From contig JADFGC010000001.1 of NCBI GenBank assembly GCA_022567895.1, forward strand, positions 1 to 64,000: a DNA stretch of 64,000 nucleotides. Direction: 5' to 3'. The notes below the pieces were generated by a model. The model searched no databases, was not told the DNA's origin, and saw only the letters and a program-made list of their open reading frames with translations. The position numbers and the translations under genes are program-made. Source of the DNA: DRGT01 sp022567895 (GTDB lineage Archaea > Thermoproteota > Nitrososphaeria > Nitrososphaerales > Nitrosopumilaceae). How positions within the stretch are numbered: the first letter of the stretch is position 1; each line of letters begins with the position of its first letter. Positions 54,548 through 63,168 of the stretch are shown here, in pieces.

Positions 54548-54940
54548 GTGGCGACGAAAATAACAACCATGAAGAAGAAAGTATCGGAAATAATTGTGAT
54601 AGCTGGTATGGTATTACTATTGACTTACATTACCGATGCTGCTGTAGGTCAGGGCGAAACTGGGTTTTTGCCAATGAGTGAAAAAGAAAGAGGAATGATT
54701 TTTGGTTTATCAACAATAATACTATTCTTTGCTGCTTTTGGTGTTGGGTTTCATGAAAAAAGTGCAATGACTACCATCTTGCTAATTGTAGGTGGAGCAT
54801 TGATAGGAACATCCGTGTTAGTTGCTTCATTAATGGCTGAAGGTGGACTAGCTACAATTTCTGGTTCCTTTCTAGGTGTAATTATAGTTGGATACATCAT
54901 CATGGGACTTGGAATAATTAGAGTAGTTCAGAAAAAATAG
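54548..54940 (+). CDS. small multi-pass membrane protein, function unknown
   Basis: 130 residues from GTG at 54548, four hydrophobic helices: IIVIAGMVLLLTYITDAAVG, GMIFGLSTIILFFAAFGVGF, TTILLIVGGALIGTSVLVAS and SGSFLGVIIVGYIIMGLGII. The N-terminus is basic (MATKITTMKKKVSE), the loop after helix 1 is Gly/Gln-rich, and the C-terminus is basic (RVVQKK). No family was recognised. Confidence 0.6.
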   Translation: MATKITTMKKKVSEIIVIAGMVLLLTYITDAAVGQGETGFLPMSEKERGMIFGLSTIILFFAAFGVGFHEKSAMTTILLIVGGALIGTSVLVASLMAEGGLATISGSFLGVIIVGYIIMGLGIIRVVQKK

Positions 54941-55022
54941 TTTGTTCATAAAAAATCCTATCAAATTTTTCATTTCGGGATCCCTACGTATCTTTTTATT
55001 TTGTACCAACTTATCGAAGTTT

Positions 55023-55832
55023 ATGCCAAAAGTTGCAATAGTACAATTCAAAGCGTCAACAAACAAGGAACAAAATCTAAAAAAAATTCTAGCATACATT
55101 GAAAAAGCATCAAAAAAGGGAGCAAAACTATGTGCATTCCCAGAATTCATGATGTTTTATACATCATCTTCTCAATCTCCAAGCAAATTAGCCAGTTTGG
55201 CTGAGACAATTAATGGAAATTTTGTCAAAACAATAGCAAAAACCGCAAAGAAAACTTCTATTCAAGTGGTAGGTACATTTTATGAAAAAAGCAAGAAAAA
55301 AAATCGTGTTTATGATTCAGCATTTCTAATTAACAAATCAGGCAAAGTTGTTTCAACATACAGAAAAATTCATCTCTATAACGCATTAGGATTTAGCGAA
55401 TCAAAAAAGATGGTAGCTGGTTCTAAAATTGCAAAGCCACAAAGAACTAGTATTGGAAAAATTGGAATGTTACTCTGTTATGATTTGAGATTTCCAGAGA
55501 TGTCTAGAACGCTTGCATCTTCTGGTTCTGAAATTTTAGTTGCACCTTCTGCATGGGTTAAAGGAGAAATGAAAGAAGAACATTGGATAACAATTAACAA
55601 AACACGTGCAATTGAAAATGGATGTTATGTAGTTGCACCCGATCAAGTTGGAAATATTTACTGTGGTAGAAGCATTGTAGTAGATCCTTTTGGAAAAATT
55701 TTACTTGATATGAAAAAGCGTCAAGGAATTGGTTTTGTAAATATTTCATTAGATACGGTGAAGAAAATACGAAGATCTTTGCCTTTACTAAAAAACAGAA
55801 GAACAGATATCTATTCAGGCTTTAAGATTTAG
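55023..55832 (+). CDS. carbon-nitrogen hydrolase (nitrilase superfamily, omega-amidase-like)
   Basis: About 269 residues from ATG at 55023 (MPKVAIVQFKASTNKEQNLK, the usual start); an in-frame ATG at 54942 would add a non-homologous leader. The Glu-Lys-Cys triad is readable: Glu in LCAFPEFMMF, Lys in STYRKIHLYN, Cys in GMLLCYDLRFPEMSR. VAPSAWVKGEMKEEHW, ARAIENG-like TRAIENGCYVVAPDQ and RSIVVDPFGKIL complete the family. The substrate may be an omega-amide, such as 2-oxoglutaramate, but cannot be proven. Confidence 0.93.
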   Translation: MPKVAIVQFKASTNKEQNLKKILAYIEKASKKGAKLCAFPEFMMFYTSSSQSPSKLASLAETINGNFVKTIAKTAKKTSIQVVGTFYEKSKKKNRVYDSAFLINKSGKVVSTYRKIHLYNALGFSESKKMVAGSKIAKPQRTSIGKIGMLLCYDLRFPEMSRTLASSGSEILVAPSAWVKGEMKEEHWITINKTRAIENGCYVVAPDQVGNIYCGRSIVVDPFGKILLDMKKRQGIGFVNISLDTVKKIRRSLPLLKNRRTDIYSGFKI

Positions 55833-56289
55833 GCTTTCTAGTTTCACAGTTAATGTTTGCGCACTGCCTAGTCCATTTCTGTTTTCGTGAATATCTAAAC
55901 AGAATGATTGGCCAGGCACAACTAGTACACTTTTGCTTTGTTGCGCGTAGTCGAGCCTTTTGAAGTAGGGGCGATGACGCTCTACAGCCATTATAATAAT
56001 TTGAGCAACCTATGAAACGCTTTCCTGTTCTATTGGATCTTATTACCATTAACTGACCCAACTCACACTTTGGACATTGCACTAATCCATTTTTTGGAGA
56101 GTTTGTTCCCAGAATTATGTACTTTTTTTTCTTTGCAGACCATGAAAGATACCCGTTTGCATCAAAGTATTGATTGATTTCATTTTTGAGCAAGTCTGAA
56201 ATTCTTTTTGTTGGTTTGACCACACTTCTTGTTTTAACAATCTTTCTAGTTTGAACAATCTGAATTGATCTTTGAGAAATTTTCTTCAA
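55822..56289 (-). CDS. topoisomerase-type zinc finger protein
   Basis: 155 residues. N-terminal basic arm (SIQIVQTRKIVKTRSVVKPT), a helical middle, then two zinc fingers of the topoisomerase IA C-terminal type: CPKCELGQLM...RFIGCSNYYNGCRAS and CTSCAWPII...CANINC. It lacks any topoisomerase catalytic domain, so it is a stand-alone nucleic-acid-binding protein. It is convergent with the amidase, their ends overlapping by 11 bp. Confidence 0.8.
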   Translation of the reverse strand: MKKISQRSIQIVQTRKIVKTRSVVKPTKRISDLLKNEINQYFDANGYLSWSAKKKKYIILGTNSPKNGLVQCPKCELGQLMVIRSNRTGKRFIGCSNYYNGCRASSPLLQKARLRATKQKCTSCAWPIILFRYSRKQKWTRQCANINCETRKPKS

Positions 56290-56350
56290 TTTTTTTCAAC
56301 CACTCAAATTACCTGTTTAATTTTTATATGGAATCCGGTCAGCAACTTTT

Positions 56351-57505
<1,155 letters not shown>

Positions 57506-57506
57506 C

Positions 57507-57872
57507 ATGTCTGCAAAACAAGAGTTTATTGATAACGTAAAATCTGGCAAAGTTCTAGCTAGAAAGTGTACAAAGTGTGGTGAACTTCATTTAGCAACAG
57601 TTTACTTTTGCAAAAAGTGTGGTAACAAAGGATTTGAAAATGCCGTACTTGATGGTGTTGGAACAATTGTCACTTTTACCATTATCACAGTTCCACCAGC
57701 TGGCTTTGAAAAATACACTCCTTATGCCTGGGTAGTCCTCAAACTAGAGGAATCTGACTTGAGTATCTCAGGATTTATGGCTGGAATAAAGACCCCTGCT
57801 GATCTTCCAATTGGCACAAGGGTCAAAATCACTGGTTTTGATGATCGTGGAATCCTTATCGAAAAGCAGTAA
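57507..57872 (+). CDS. DUF35 / OB-fold acyl-CoA-associated protein
   Basis: 121 residues from ATG at 57507 (MSAKQEFIDNVKSGKVLARK); a longer in-frame start inside the thiolase gene is unlikely. An N-terminal rubredoxin-like zinc ribbon (CTKCGELHLATVYFCKKCGN) precedes an OB-fold (VGTIVTFTIITVPPAGFEKY). Such proteins form complexes with thiolase- or HMG-CoA synthase-like enzymes and help channel acyl-CoA. It overlaps nothing but is 1 bp from the thiolase stop. Confidence 0.92.
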   Translation: MSAKQEFIDNVKSGKVLARKCTKCGELHLATVYFCKKCGNKGFENAVLDGVGTIVTFTIITVPPAGFEKYTPYAWVVLKLEESDLSISGFMAGIKTPADLPIGTRVKITGFDDRGILIEKQ

Positions 57873-57943
57873 ATTAATTTAGTGCAATTATAAAAAAAAA
57901 TCAAATTAGATTTTTAATTAATTAGAAAAAAATGATCTCTTAT

Positions 57944-58105
57944 ATGTCAGTTGAAATAACTTGCGGTAAGTGCAGCGAAAAGATCTCTAACATAAAAATG
58001 TTAAAGTCACTAAAAGATGTAATGAATCCTTATAATGGAAAGTGTCCTTCATGTGGACAAGCACTATCTACATCTGAGTTTGTATTAGATGTAAATAAGA
58101 ACTGA
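57944..58105 (+). CDS. 53-residue zinc-ribbon protein
   Basis: ATG at 57944 opens MSVEITCGKCSEKISNIKML, KSLKDVMNPYNGKCPSCGQA, LSTSEFVLDVNKN, stop at 58103. Two C-x-x-C pairs (ITCGKCS and GKCPSCG) make one zinc ribbon. An in-frame ATG at 57932 is an alternative. A 12-bp palindrome (TAAATTAATTTA, 57870-57881) and T-run lie upstream. It probably binds nucleic acid; the adjacent gene encodes a large regulator-like protein. Confidence 0.65.
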   Translation: MSVEITCGKCSEKISNIKMLKSLKDVMNPYNGKCPSCGQALSTSEFVLDVNKN

Positions 58106-58120
58106 TCTATAGTTTGATCA
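58103..58120 (+). promoter_or_regulatory. two GATC boxes 12 bp apart upstream of the ATP-cone regulator
   Basis: TGATC starts at 58103 and TGATCA at 58115, with AGTTTGATC at 58111-58119. The AGTTTGATC string recurs at 60395-60403 in front of nrdJ. The boxes lie upstream of the TATA-like stretch TTTAGCTATA (about 58141-58150). Confidence 0.4.
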
Positions 58121-58162
58121 ACAACTTATCACAAACCCTTATTTAGCTATATTTTTTTAGAC

Positions 58163-60271
58163 ATGCATATGGAACTGAGCGAGGAAGTAGAGGTACCTCA
58201 CCGGGAAAGTCTACTTCATTCTACGTCAAAGCGCGTAAGAATGATCTTTTCTGTGATGGCTAGTCCAAACAGGATCGATATTTTGAGAATTTTGAACTCC
58301 AAAGGACCACTAACCTATTCAGAATTAAAGTCCCTTGCTGGATTCAAGTCAAAAAAAGAAAGTGGAAAATTTGCCTACCACCTCAGAAAACTACTAAGGC
58401 AATCCCTTGTTGCCCTCAACAAATCTGAAAGACGATACACAATCACAAATCTTGGAAAACTGGTCCTTAGCTTGGCACGACAAATTGAAGAAAGATCAAT
58501 TATTGAAAGTGGAAAAATGTATGTCCGAACTTCACATGAATCAATTGAAGAATTTAATTCACATAAAATAATTCAATCACTCGTACGTGAAGGAAGTCTT
58601 CCATTAGAGCTTGCACAAAAAATAACTGAAGAAGTAGAAAATAGAATTTACAAATATCAAACAACTTATCTTACTGGTGCACTCATCCGCGAAATGGTAA
58701 ACTCTGTTCTTTTAGAACATGGTCATGAAGAATATCGAAACAAATTGGCAAGACTTGGTCTGCCTGTTTATGATGTTCAAGAAATGCTAACAAATGTAAA
58801 TAATGTCGATAATGGGGCTGAAGGATTACTGTTTAAAACAGGCCAAAAGGTCTTCGCTGAACACCTACTCACGAACACCCTGCCTAAGGATGTGGCCGAT
58901 TCACACCTATCAGGCGACCTCCATATCACAAACCCAGGAATCTGGTCTTTGATACCTGACACCATTTTTGTTAATGTTAAAGAATTAGTTGAAGATGGAA
59001 TTGATCTTGGCGGCAAATATCTTGGAGTATCTAGGATTCCATCAATAAAAGATCTTGATGATCTTACTTCTTCACTTTCAATAATTATATTGTTGCTTTC
59101 AAAAGAAGCTTCACAAGAAGTTGTAATAGATGGACTAGCACAACTGTTATCAAAACACACAAAGAGTGTTTCAGAATTAGAACACAAACTTATAGATACA
59201 TTTGCAAATGTATCTATAGCTTCAAAATATGATAAAACAACAACACAAGTTTCATTTAGACTTCAACTAGGTTCTGACACAAAAATAGTTAACACAATTC
59301 TTTTAGCTTACAAAAATTATGTAACAATTACACCTATTCCAAAGATTGGTTTAATCATTGATCATGAAAAAGGTAAACTAACTGATGTCTCAAAAACTCT
59401 TGCAGAAATTATCATCCTTGGCGGAAAAGTAATCTTCTCAAAAGGATCTATATCAAGTATAGGTATTTCTAATCAAACTACAAAAGCCTCTGGCTCACTC
59501 GGAATAAAATTACAGTCTATCTCAATTAACTTACCACGTCTTGCATTTGAATCAAATAAAGATGAAACTTACTTTAGAGCACGATTAGCTCTATTAATGA
59601 AACCAGCACTTGCTTCAATGGCATTAAGAAAGAAAGACATTTCTGATCTAACTAGACGTGGTCTTAATCCAGTTCTTGCAAAAAATACTCAATACATGCA
59701 ACGCAATTCAATTTCACTCGTTCTAAATCTAATCGGTCTACGTGAAGCTATCTTTAACATTCTTGGTTATGAAGATAACAAAAAAGGACGTGAAATCTTA
59801 CACAAAGTTATTGAAACAGCTGTTGATATTGCAACAAAGAAAGGAAAAGAACTTGGCGAAGATGTCAAAATATGTATGACAGAAAGTGAAGGTTCCTCAA
59901 GATTTGCATTATCAGATGGTGAAAAATATGGCAAAAACTCACTCTTAAACGCCATAGAGGGAGATTCCTATTCTGAGGGAGTTAACCTAAAAGACTCTGA
60001 AATTGGTGGTTTTACAGCCAAAAGTGAGAAAATCTCTGAATGCAACAAGATAGCCAAGATACTAAATGGAGGCCTACTGGTACGTCTACAGATAGATGAT
60101 GAATCCAAGGTTGATGACATCAAGGCAGCAATTGAAAAGACTGCCCAACTTATCCCCTCATTCAAGCCTGTGAGGGAGGTAACAATCTGTGGTGAGTGTT
60201 GCTACAAAGGTGAAAAACTTACAGACAAGTGTCCCAAGTGCAAGTCACCTTACATCATACGAAATTCGTAA
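58163..60271 (+). CDS. ArsR-like HTH / ATP-cone / NrdD-like pseudo-reductase protein (candidate RNR regulator)
   Basis: 702 residues. Residues about 20-115 form a winged-helix ArsR-type domain (VMASPNRIDILRILNSKGPL, TYSELKSLAGFKSKKESGKF, AYHLRKLLRQSLVALNKSER). Residues about 128-200 are an ATP-cone (HKIIQSLVREGSLPLELAQK, RNKLARLGL). The rest resembles class III reductase NrdD: LSGDLHITNPGIWSLIPDTI, ICMTESEGSSRFALSDGEKY, and a C-terminal zinc ribbon TICGECCYKGEKLTDKCPKC. The protein stops right after the ribbon, so the glycyl-radical Gly segment is absent, and I see no Cys in the central barrel for a thiyl radical. It cannot be a working NrdD. Directly upstream of nrdJ, it probably senses ATP/dATP and controls transcription. 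Confidence 0.85.
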   Translation: MHMELSEEVEVPHRESLLHSTSKRVRMIFSVMASPNRIDILRILNSKGPLTYSELKSLAGFKSKKESGKFAYHLRKLLRQSLVALNKSERRYTITNLGKLVLSLARQIEERSIIESGKMYVRTSHESIEEFNSHKIIQSLVREGSLPLELAQKITEEVENRIYKYQTTYLTGALIREMVNSVLLEHGHEEYRNKLARLGLPVYDVQEMLTNVNNVDNGAEGLLFKTGQKVFAEHLLTNTLPKDVADSHLSGDLHITNPGIWSLIPDTIFVNVKELVEDGIDLGGKYLGVSRIPSIKDLDDLTSSLSIIILLLSKEASQEVVIDGLAQLLSKHTKSVSELEHKLIDTFANVSIASKYDKTTTQVSFRLQLGSDTKIVNTILLAYKNYVTITPIPKIGLIIDHEKGKLTDVSKTLAEIIILGGKVIFSKGSISSIGISNQTTKASGSLGIKLQSISINLPRLAFESNKDETYFRARLALLMKPALASMALRKKDISDLTRRGLNPVLAKNTQYMQRNSISLVLNLIGLREAIFNILGYEDNKKGREILHKVIETAVDIATKKGKELGEDVKICMTESEGSSRFALSDGEKYGKNSLLNAIEGDSYSEGVNLKDSEIGGFTAKSEKISECNKIAKILNGGLLVRLQIDDESKVDDIKAAIEKTAQLIPSFKPVREVTICGECCYKGEKLTDKCPKCKSPYIIRNS

Positions 60272-60286
60272 CAAGCACTCTGATTT

Positions 60287-60325
60287 TGATCAAATCATGA
60301 TCAACGTTTTGATCTTTTTCAGATC
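60287..60325 (+). promoter_or_regulatory. array of four GATC cores at 11-12 bp spacing upstream of nrdJ
   Basis: GATC occurs at 60288, 60299, 60311 and 60322 (steps 11, 12, 11), with TGATCA twice. At about one third G+C a GATC is expected roughly once in 300 bp, so four on one helix face are notable. A further AGTTTGATC (60395-60403) lies between the TATA-like GTTAATATTATTG (60376-60388) and the nrdJ start. Candidate operators for the ATP-cone protein. Confidence 0.5.
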
Positions 60326-60418
60326 TTAATTCAAAATTTACTAAAGTCCACCAGTATGAAGTTCATAGTAGCGGTGTTAATATTATTGAACCAAAGTTTG
60401 ATCTAAGAGAAAAAAATT

Positions 60419-63121
60419 TTGCCACATAAGTTATATTCATTTGATTCTTACCCTTTACGGGGAGTTATAAGATTGGATAATTCACAAATTGAAAATTCTA
60501 TCGGTCAGATCCGTAAGAGAAACGGATCAGTTGATCCTTTTTATAAGGAAAAAATTTCAAATGCCATCTTCAAGGCATTAGCAGCCACATCTGAACCAGA
60601 TCGTAACTTAGCAGATGATCTAGCTGAAGGAGTTGTAACAAGATTAGTTGAGCATGGATTTTCAGCATCAAGACCTCCAAGCGTTGAGGATATTCAAGAT
60701 TTAGTAGAGTCTACTTTGATCGAAAAAGGCCATAGTGAGATTGCAAAGTCCTACATTTTGTATAGACATGAACGCAGAAAACTAAGAGACGAGAAAAAGA
60801 GAGTTCTAAATCTGCAAACTTTAGATCCTGTTGCCAAAAAATTTGATCTTAACTGTCTAAGAGTACTTGCATCAAGATATCTCATTCGTAACAATAAAAA
60901 CGAAATCATGGAAAGCCCAAGTCAAATGTTTGAACGAGTAGCAGTTCTTGTAGCACTAGGTGATCTGTTGCATGACAATCAAATCTTTTCAAAAGAAGAC
61001 AATCAAACACAAAACATTGAAGAAGCAAAATCTTATCTTGAAAAACTTGACAACTTTAATTACAAATTCAAAATTGGTGAATATTATCTAAACAAATGGC
61101 ACTTTAGAGCTTTAATCAATGAATACATTATACTTGCAGAACACGGACAAATGAAAGTTGGTTTCAAAGAACTTTTGACACTGATTGCTGCCAAAAAGTT
61201 TGACAGATATGCAGAAAAAATTTCAGATTACAATAATCTAATGATGTCACAAGACTTTCTACCAAACTCACCAACGATGATGAATGCTGGTGGTCGTCTT
61301 GGTCAACTCTCTGCATGTTTTGTTTTAGACATGCCAGATGATATGGGAAAAATAATGAAATCAACATCAGACGCTGCACTAATTTTCAAATCTGGTGGTG
61401 GCGTTGGAATCAATTATTCTGATCTTCGTCAAGAAGGTGACATTGTAGCATCAACCTCAGGTGTAGCTTCAGGCCCTGTTTCCTTCATGAATATCATCAA
61501 TACCGTGACTGAAGTAGTAAAACAGGGAGGAAAACGAAGAGGTGCAAACATGGGTATTATTGAGGCATGGCACCCAGATGTTGAAAAATTCATCACAACC
61601 AAAACTGAACCAGGTATTTTAGAAAACTTCAATGTCAGTGTAGGAATTTGGGAAGATTTCTGGAATGCACTAGTTAACACAGAAGACGGAAAATACATGC
61701 TTCGAAGTCCAAGAGACAAAGCTCCAATTCGTGAAATTAACGCTCATCAATTAATTGATTTGATTGCACTTTCTGCATGGAAAAGTGCAGAACCAGGATT
61801 GATCTTCTTTGATCAAATTAACAAATACAATGTTTTTGCAAAAGCAAGAGGTGGACCAATACGAGCTACGAATCCATGTGGTGAACAAAGTCTTTATCCA
61901 TACGAATCATGCAACCTCGGTTCAATTAATCTGGCAAATCTTGTAAAAAGAAAAGCAGATGGAGAATACGAATTTGATTGGCAAAGATATGAAGAAATAA
62001 TCAGAAAGACAACTAAATTCTTAGACAACGTTATTGATGTCAATCTTTATCCTGTCAAAGAGATTGATATTGCTTCAAAAGACTCTAGAAGAATTGGTCT
62101 AGGTGTAATGGGAGTAGCTGATCTTCTATACAAACTTAGAATTTCATACAACTCTAAAGAAGGCTATGATCTTCAATCTAAACTAGCTGAAGCCTTAACA
62201 TATTACTCCATGGAAGAAAGTGTCGCGCTTGCTAAATCTAGAGGAAAGTTTTCGCTTTGCTCTAAAACAGAATTCCCAGAAGGAAAGATTCCTGTTGCTG
62301 GATATTATGAAAAATCAAAAGATCAACATTCCTATGATTGGGATGCATTAATTGAAAAAATCAAAAAATATGGAATAAGAAATGTTTTAACAACCACAGT
62401 TGCACCAACTGGTACACTATCTATGATTGCTGATTGCTCTAACGGAATGGAGCCAACATTTGCTTTAGTGTTTGAGAAAAGAGTTACAGTTGGAAGATTC
62501 TTCTACACAAATAAAATCTTTGAACAAGTTCTAAAAGAAAATGGATTGTACAGTGATGAACTATTATCAAAAATTGCAGACAATTATGGTTCTGTTAAAG
62601 GAATTCCAGAAATTCCAGAATGGATGCAAAAAATCTTTGTCACTGCAATGGATATTCATTGGGCAGACCACCTAATGGCGCAAGCAGTTTGGCAAGAATG
62701 GATTGGAAATGCAATTGCAAAGACAATCAACATGCCTTATGATGTTACTGTAGATGATGTTAAAGCATCTTACTTGCTAGCACATGAAATGGGTCTAAAA
62801 GGAATTACAGTTTATCGTGATGGTTCAAGAAAAACCCAAGTCTTGCACATGACAAGTGAAAATACAGAAAAAACATTTGAGGTAACACCAAGTACCTTCA
62901 TTACCGATTTTGTCACTAAAGAAATTTCAAACTCTTATGTTAGAACTCAGGTTGATAATGCACTACAATTCAAAGTACCTGAAGAAGCTATAGTCGGAAG
63001 TACTGCAACTAAAAAAGTAAAAGAAGAAACTCTATGTCCTACGTGTAAAAATAACCTAGTTTTTGTTGAAGGATGTAGTCTCTGTATCGGATGTGGATAC
63101 AGTGGGTGTACGTCAGGATAG
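60419..63121 (+). CDS. nrdJ: class II (adenosylcobalamin-dependent) ribonucleotide reductase
   Basis: 900 residues from TTG at 60419; another TTG at 60473 would start DNSQIENSIGQIRKRNGS, immediately before the ATP-cone (IRKRNGSVDPFYKEKISNAI). The 60419 start fits the TATA-like box about 31-43 bp upstream. Catalytic features: redox Cys in GQLSACFVLDMPDDM, the Asn-x-Cys-x-Glu site in RATNPCGEQSLYPYESCNLG with the thiyl Cys, RRIGLGVMGVADLLYKL, TTVAPTGTLSMIADCSNGME and a C-terminal Cys pair region (LCPTCKNNLVFVEGCSLCIG). It reduces ribonucleotides using B12, without needing oxygen. It is the only ribonucleotide reductase seen in the window and follows its presumed regulator. Confidence 0.96.
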   Translation: MPHKLYSFDSYPLRGVIRLDNSQIENSIGQIRKRNGSVDPFYKEKISNAIFKALAATSEPDRNLADDLAEGVVTRLVEHGFSASRPPSVEDIQDLVESTLIEKGHSEIAKSYILYRHERRKLRDEKKRVLNLQTLDPVAKKFDLNCLRVLASRYLIRNNKNEIMESPSQMFERVAVLVALGDLLHDNQIFSKEDNQTQNIEEAKSYLEKLDNFNYKFKIGEYYLNKWHFRALINEYIILAEHGQMKVGFKELLTLIAAKKFDRYAEKISDYNNLMMSQDFLPNSPTMMNAGGRLGQLSACFVLDMPDDMGKIMKSTSDAALIFKSGGGVGINYSDLRQEGDIVASTSGVASGPVSFMNIINTVTEVVKQGGKRRGANMGIIEAWHPDVEKFITTKTEPGILENFNVSVGIWEDFWNALVNTEDGKYMLRSPRDKAPIREINAHQLIDLIALSAWKSAEPGLIFFDQINKYNVFAKARGGPIRATNPCGEQSLYPYESCNLGSINLANLVKRKADGEYEFDWQRYEEIIRKTTKFLDNVIDVNLYPVKEIDIASKDSRRIGLGVMGVADLLYKLRISYNSKEGYDLQSKLAEALTYYSMEESVALAKSRGKFSLCSKTEFPEGKIPVAGYYEKSKDQHSYDWDALIEKIKKYGIRNVLTTTVAPTGTLSMIADCSNGMEPTFALVFEKRVTVGRFFYTNKIFEQVLKENGLYSDELLSKIADNYGSVKGIPEIPEWMQKIFVTAMDIHWADHLMAQAVWQEWIGNAIAKTINMPYDVTVDDVKASYLLAHEMGLKGITVYRDGSRKTQVLHMTSENTEKTFEVTPSTFITDFVTKEISNSYVRTQVDNALQFKVPEEAIVGSTATKKVKEETLCPTCKNNLVFVEGCSLCIGCGYSGCTSG

Positions 63122-63168
63122 AAATTTCATCATAACTTTTTTACTTGGATTACTAACTGCCAACATTA

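Noticed and set aside
60272..60418. Cobalamin riboswitch before the B12-dependent nrdJ
   Set aside because: The region is AT-rich, with GATC boxes and a TATA-like box; I see no B12-box-like conserved core or extended stems.
60508..60536. Hairpin GATCCGT/ACGGATC near the nrdJ start as an operator
   Set aside because: It lies within the conserved ATP-cone coding sequence (IRKRNGS), and the GATC spacing there (17 and 8) does not match the upstream array.
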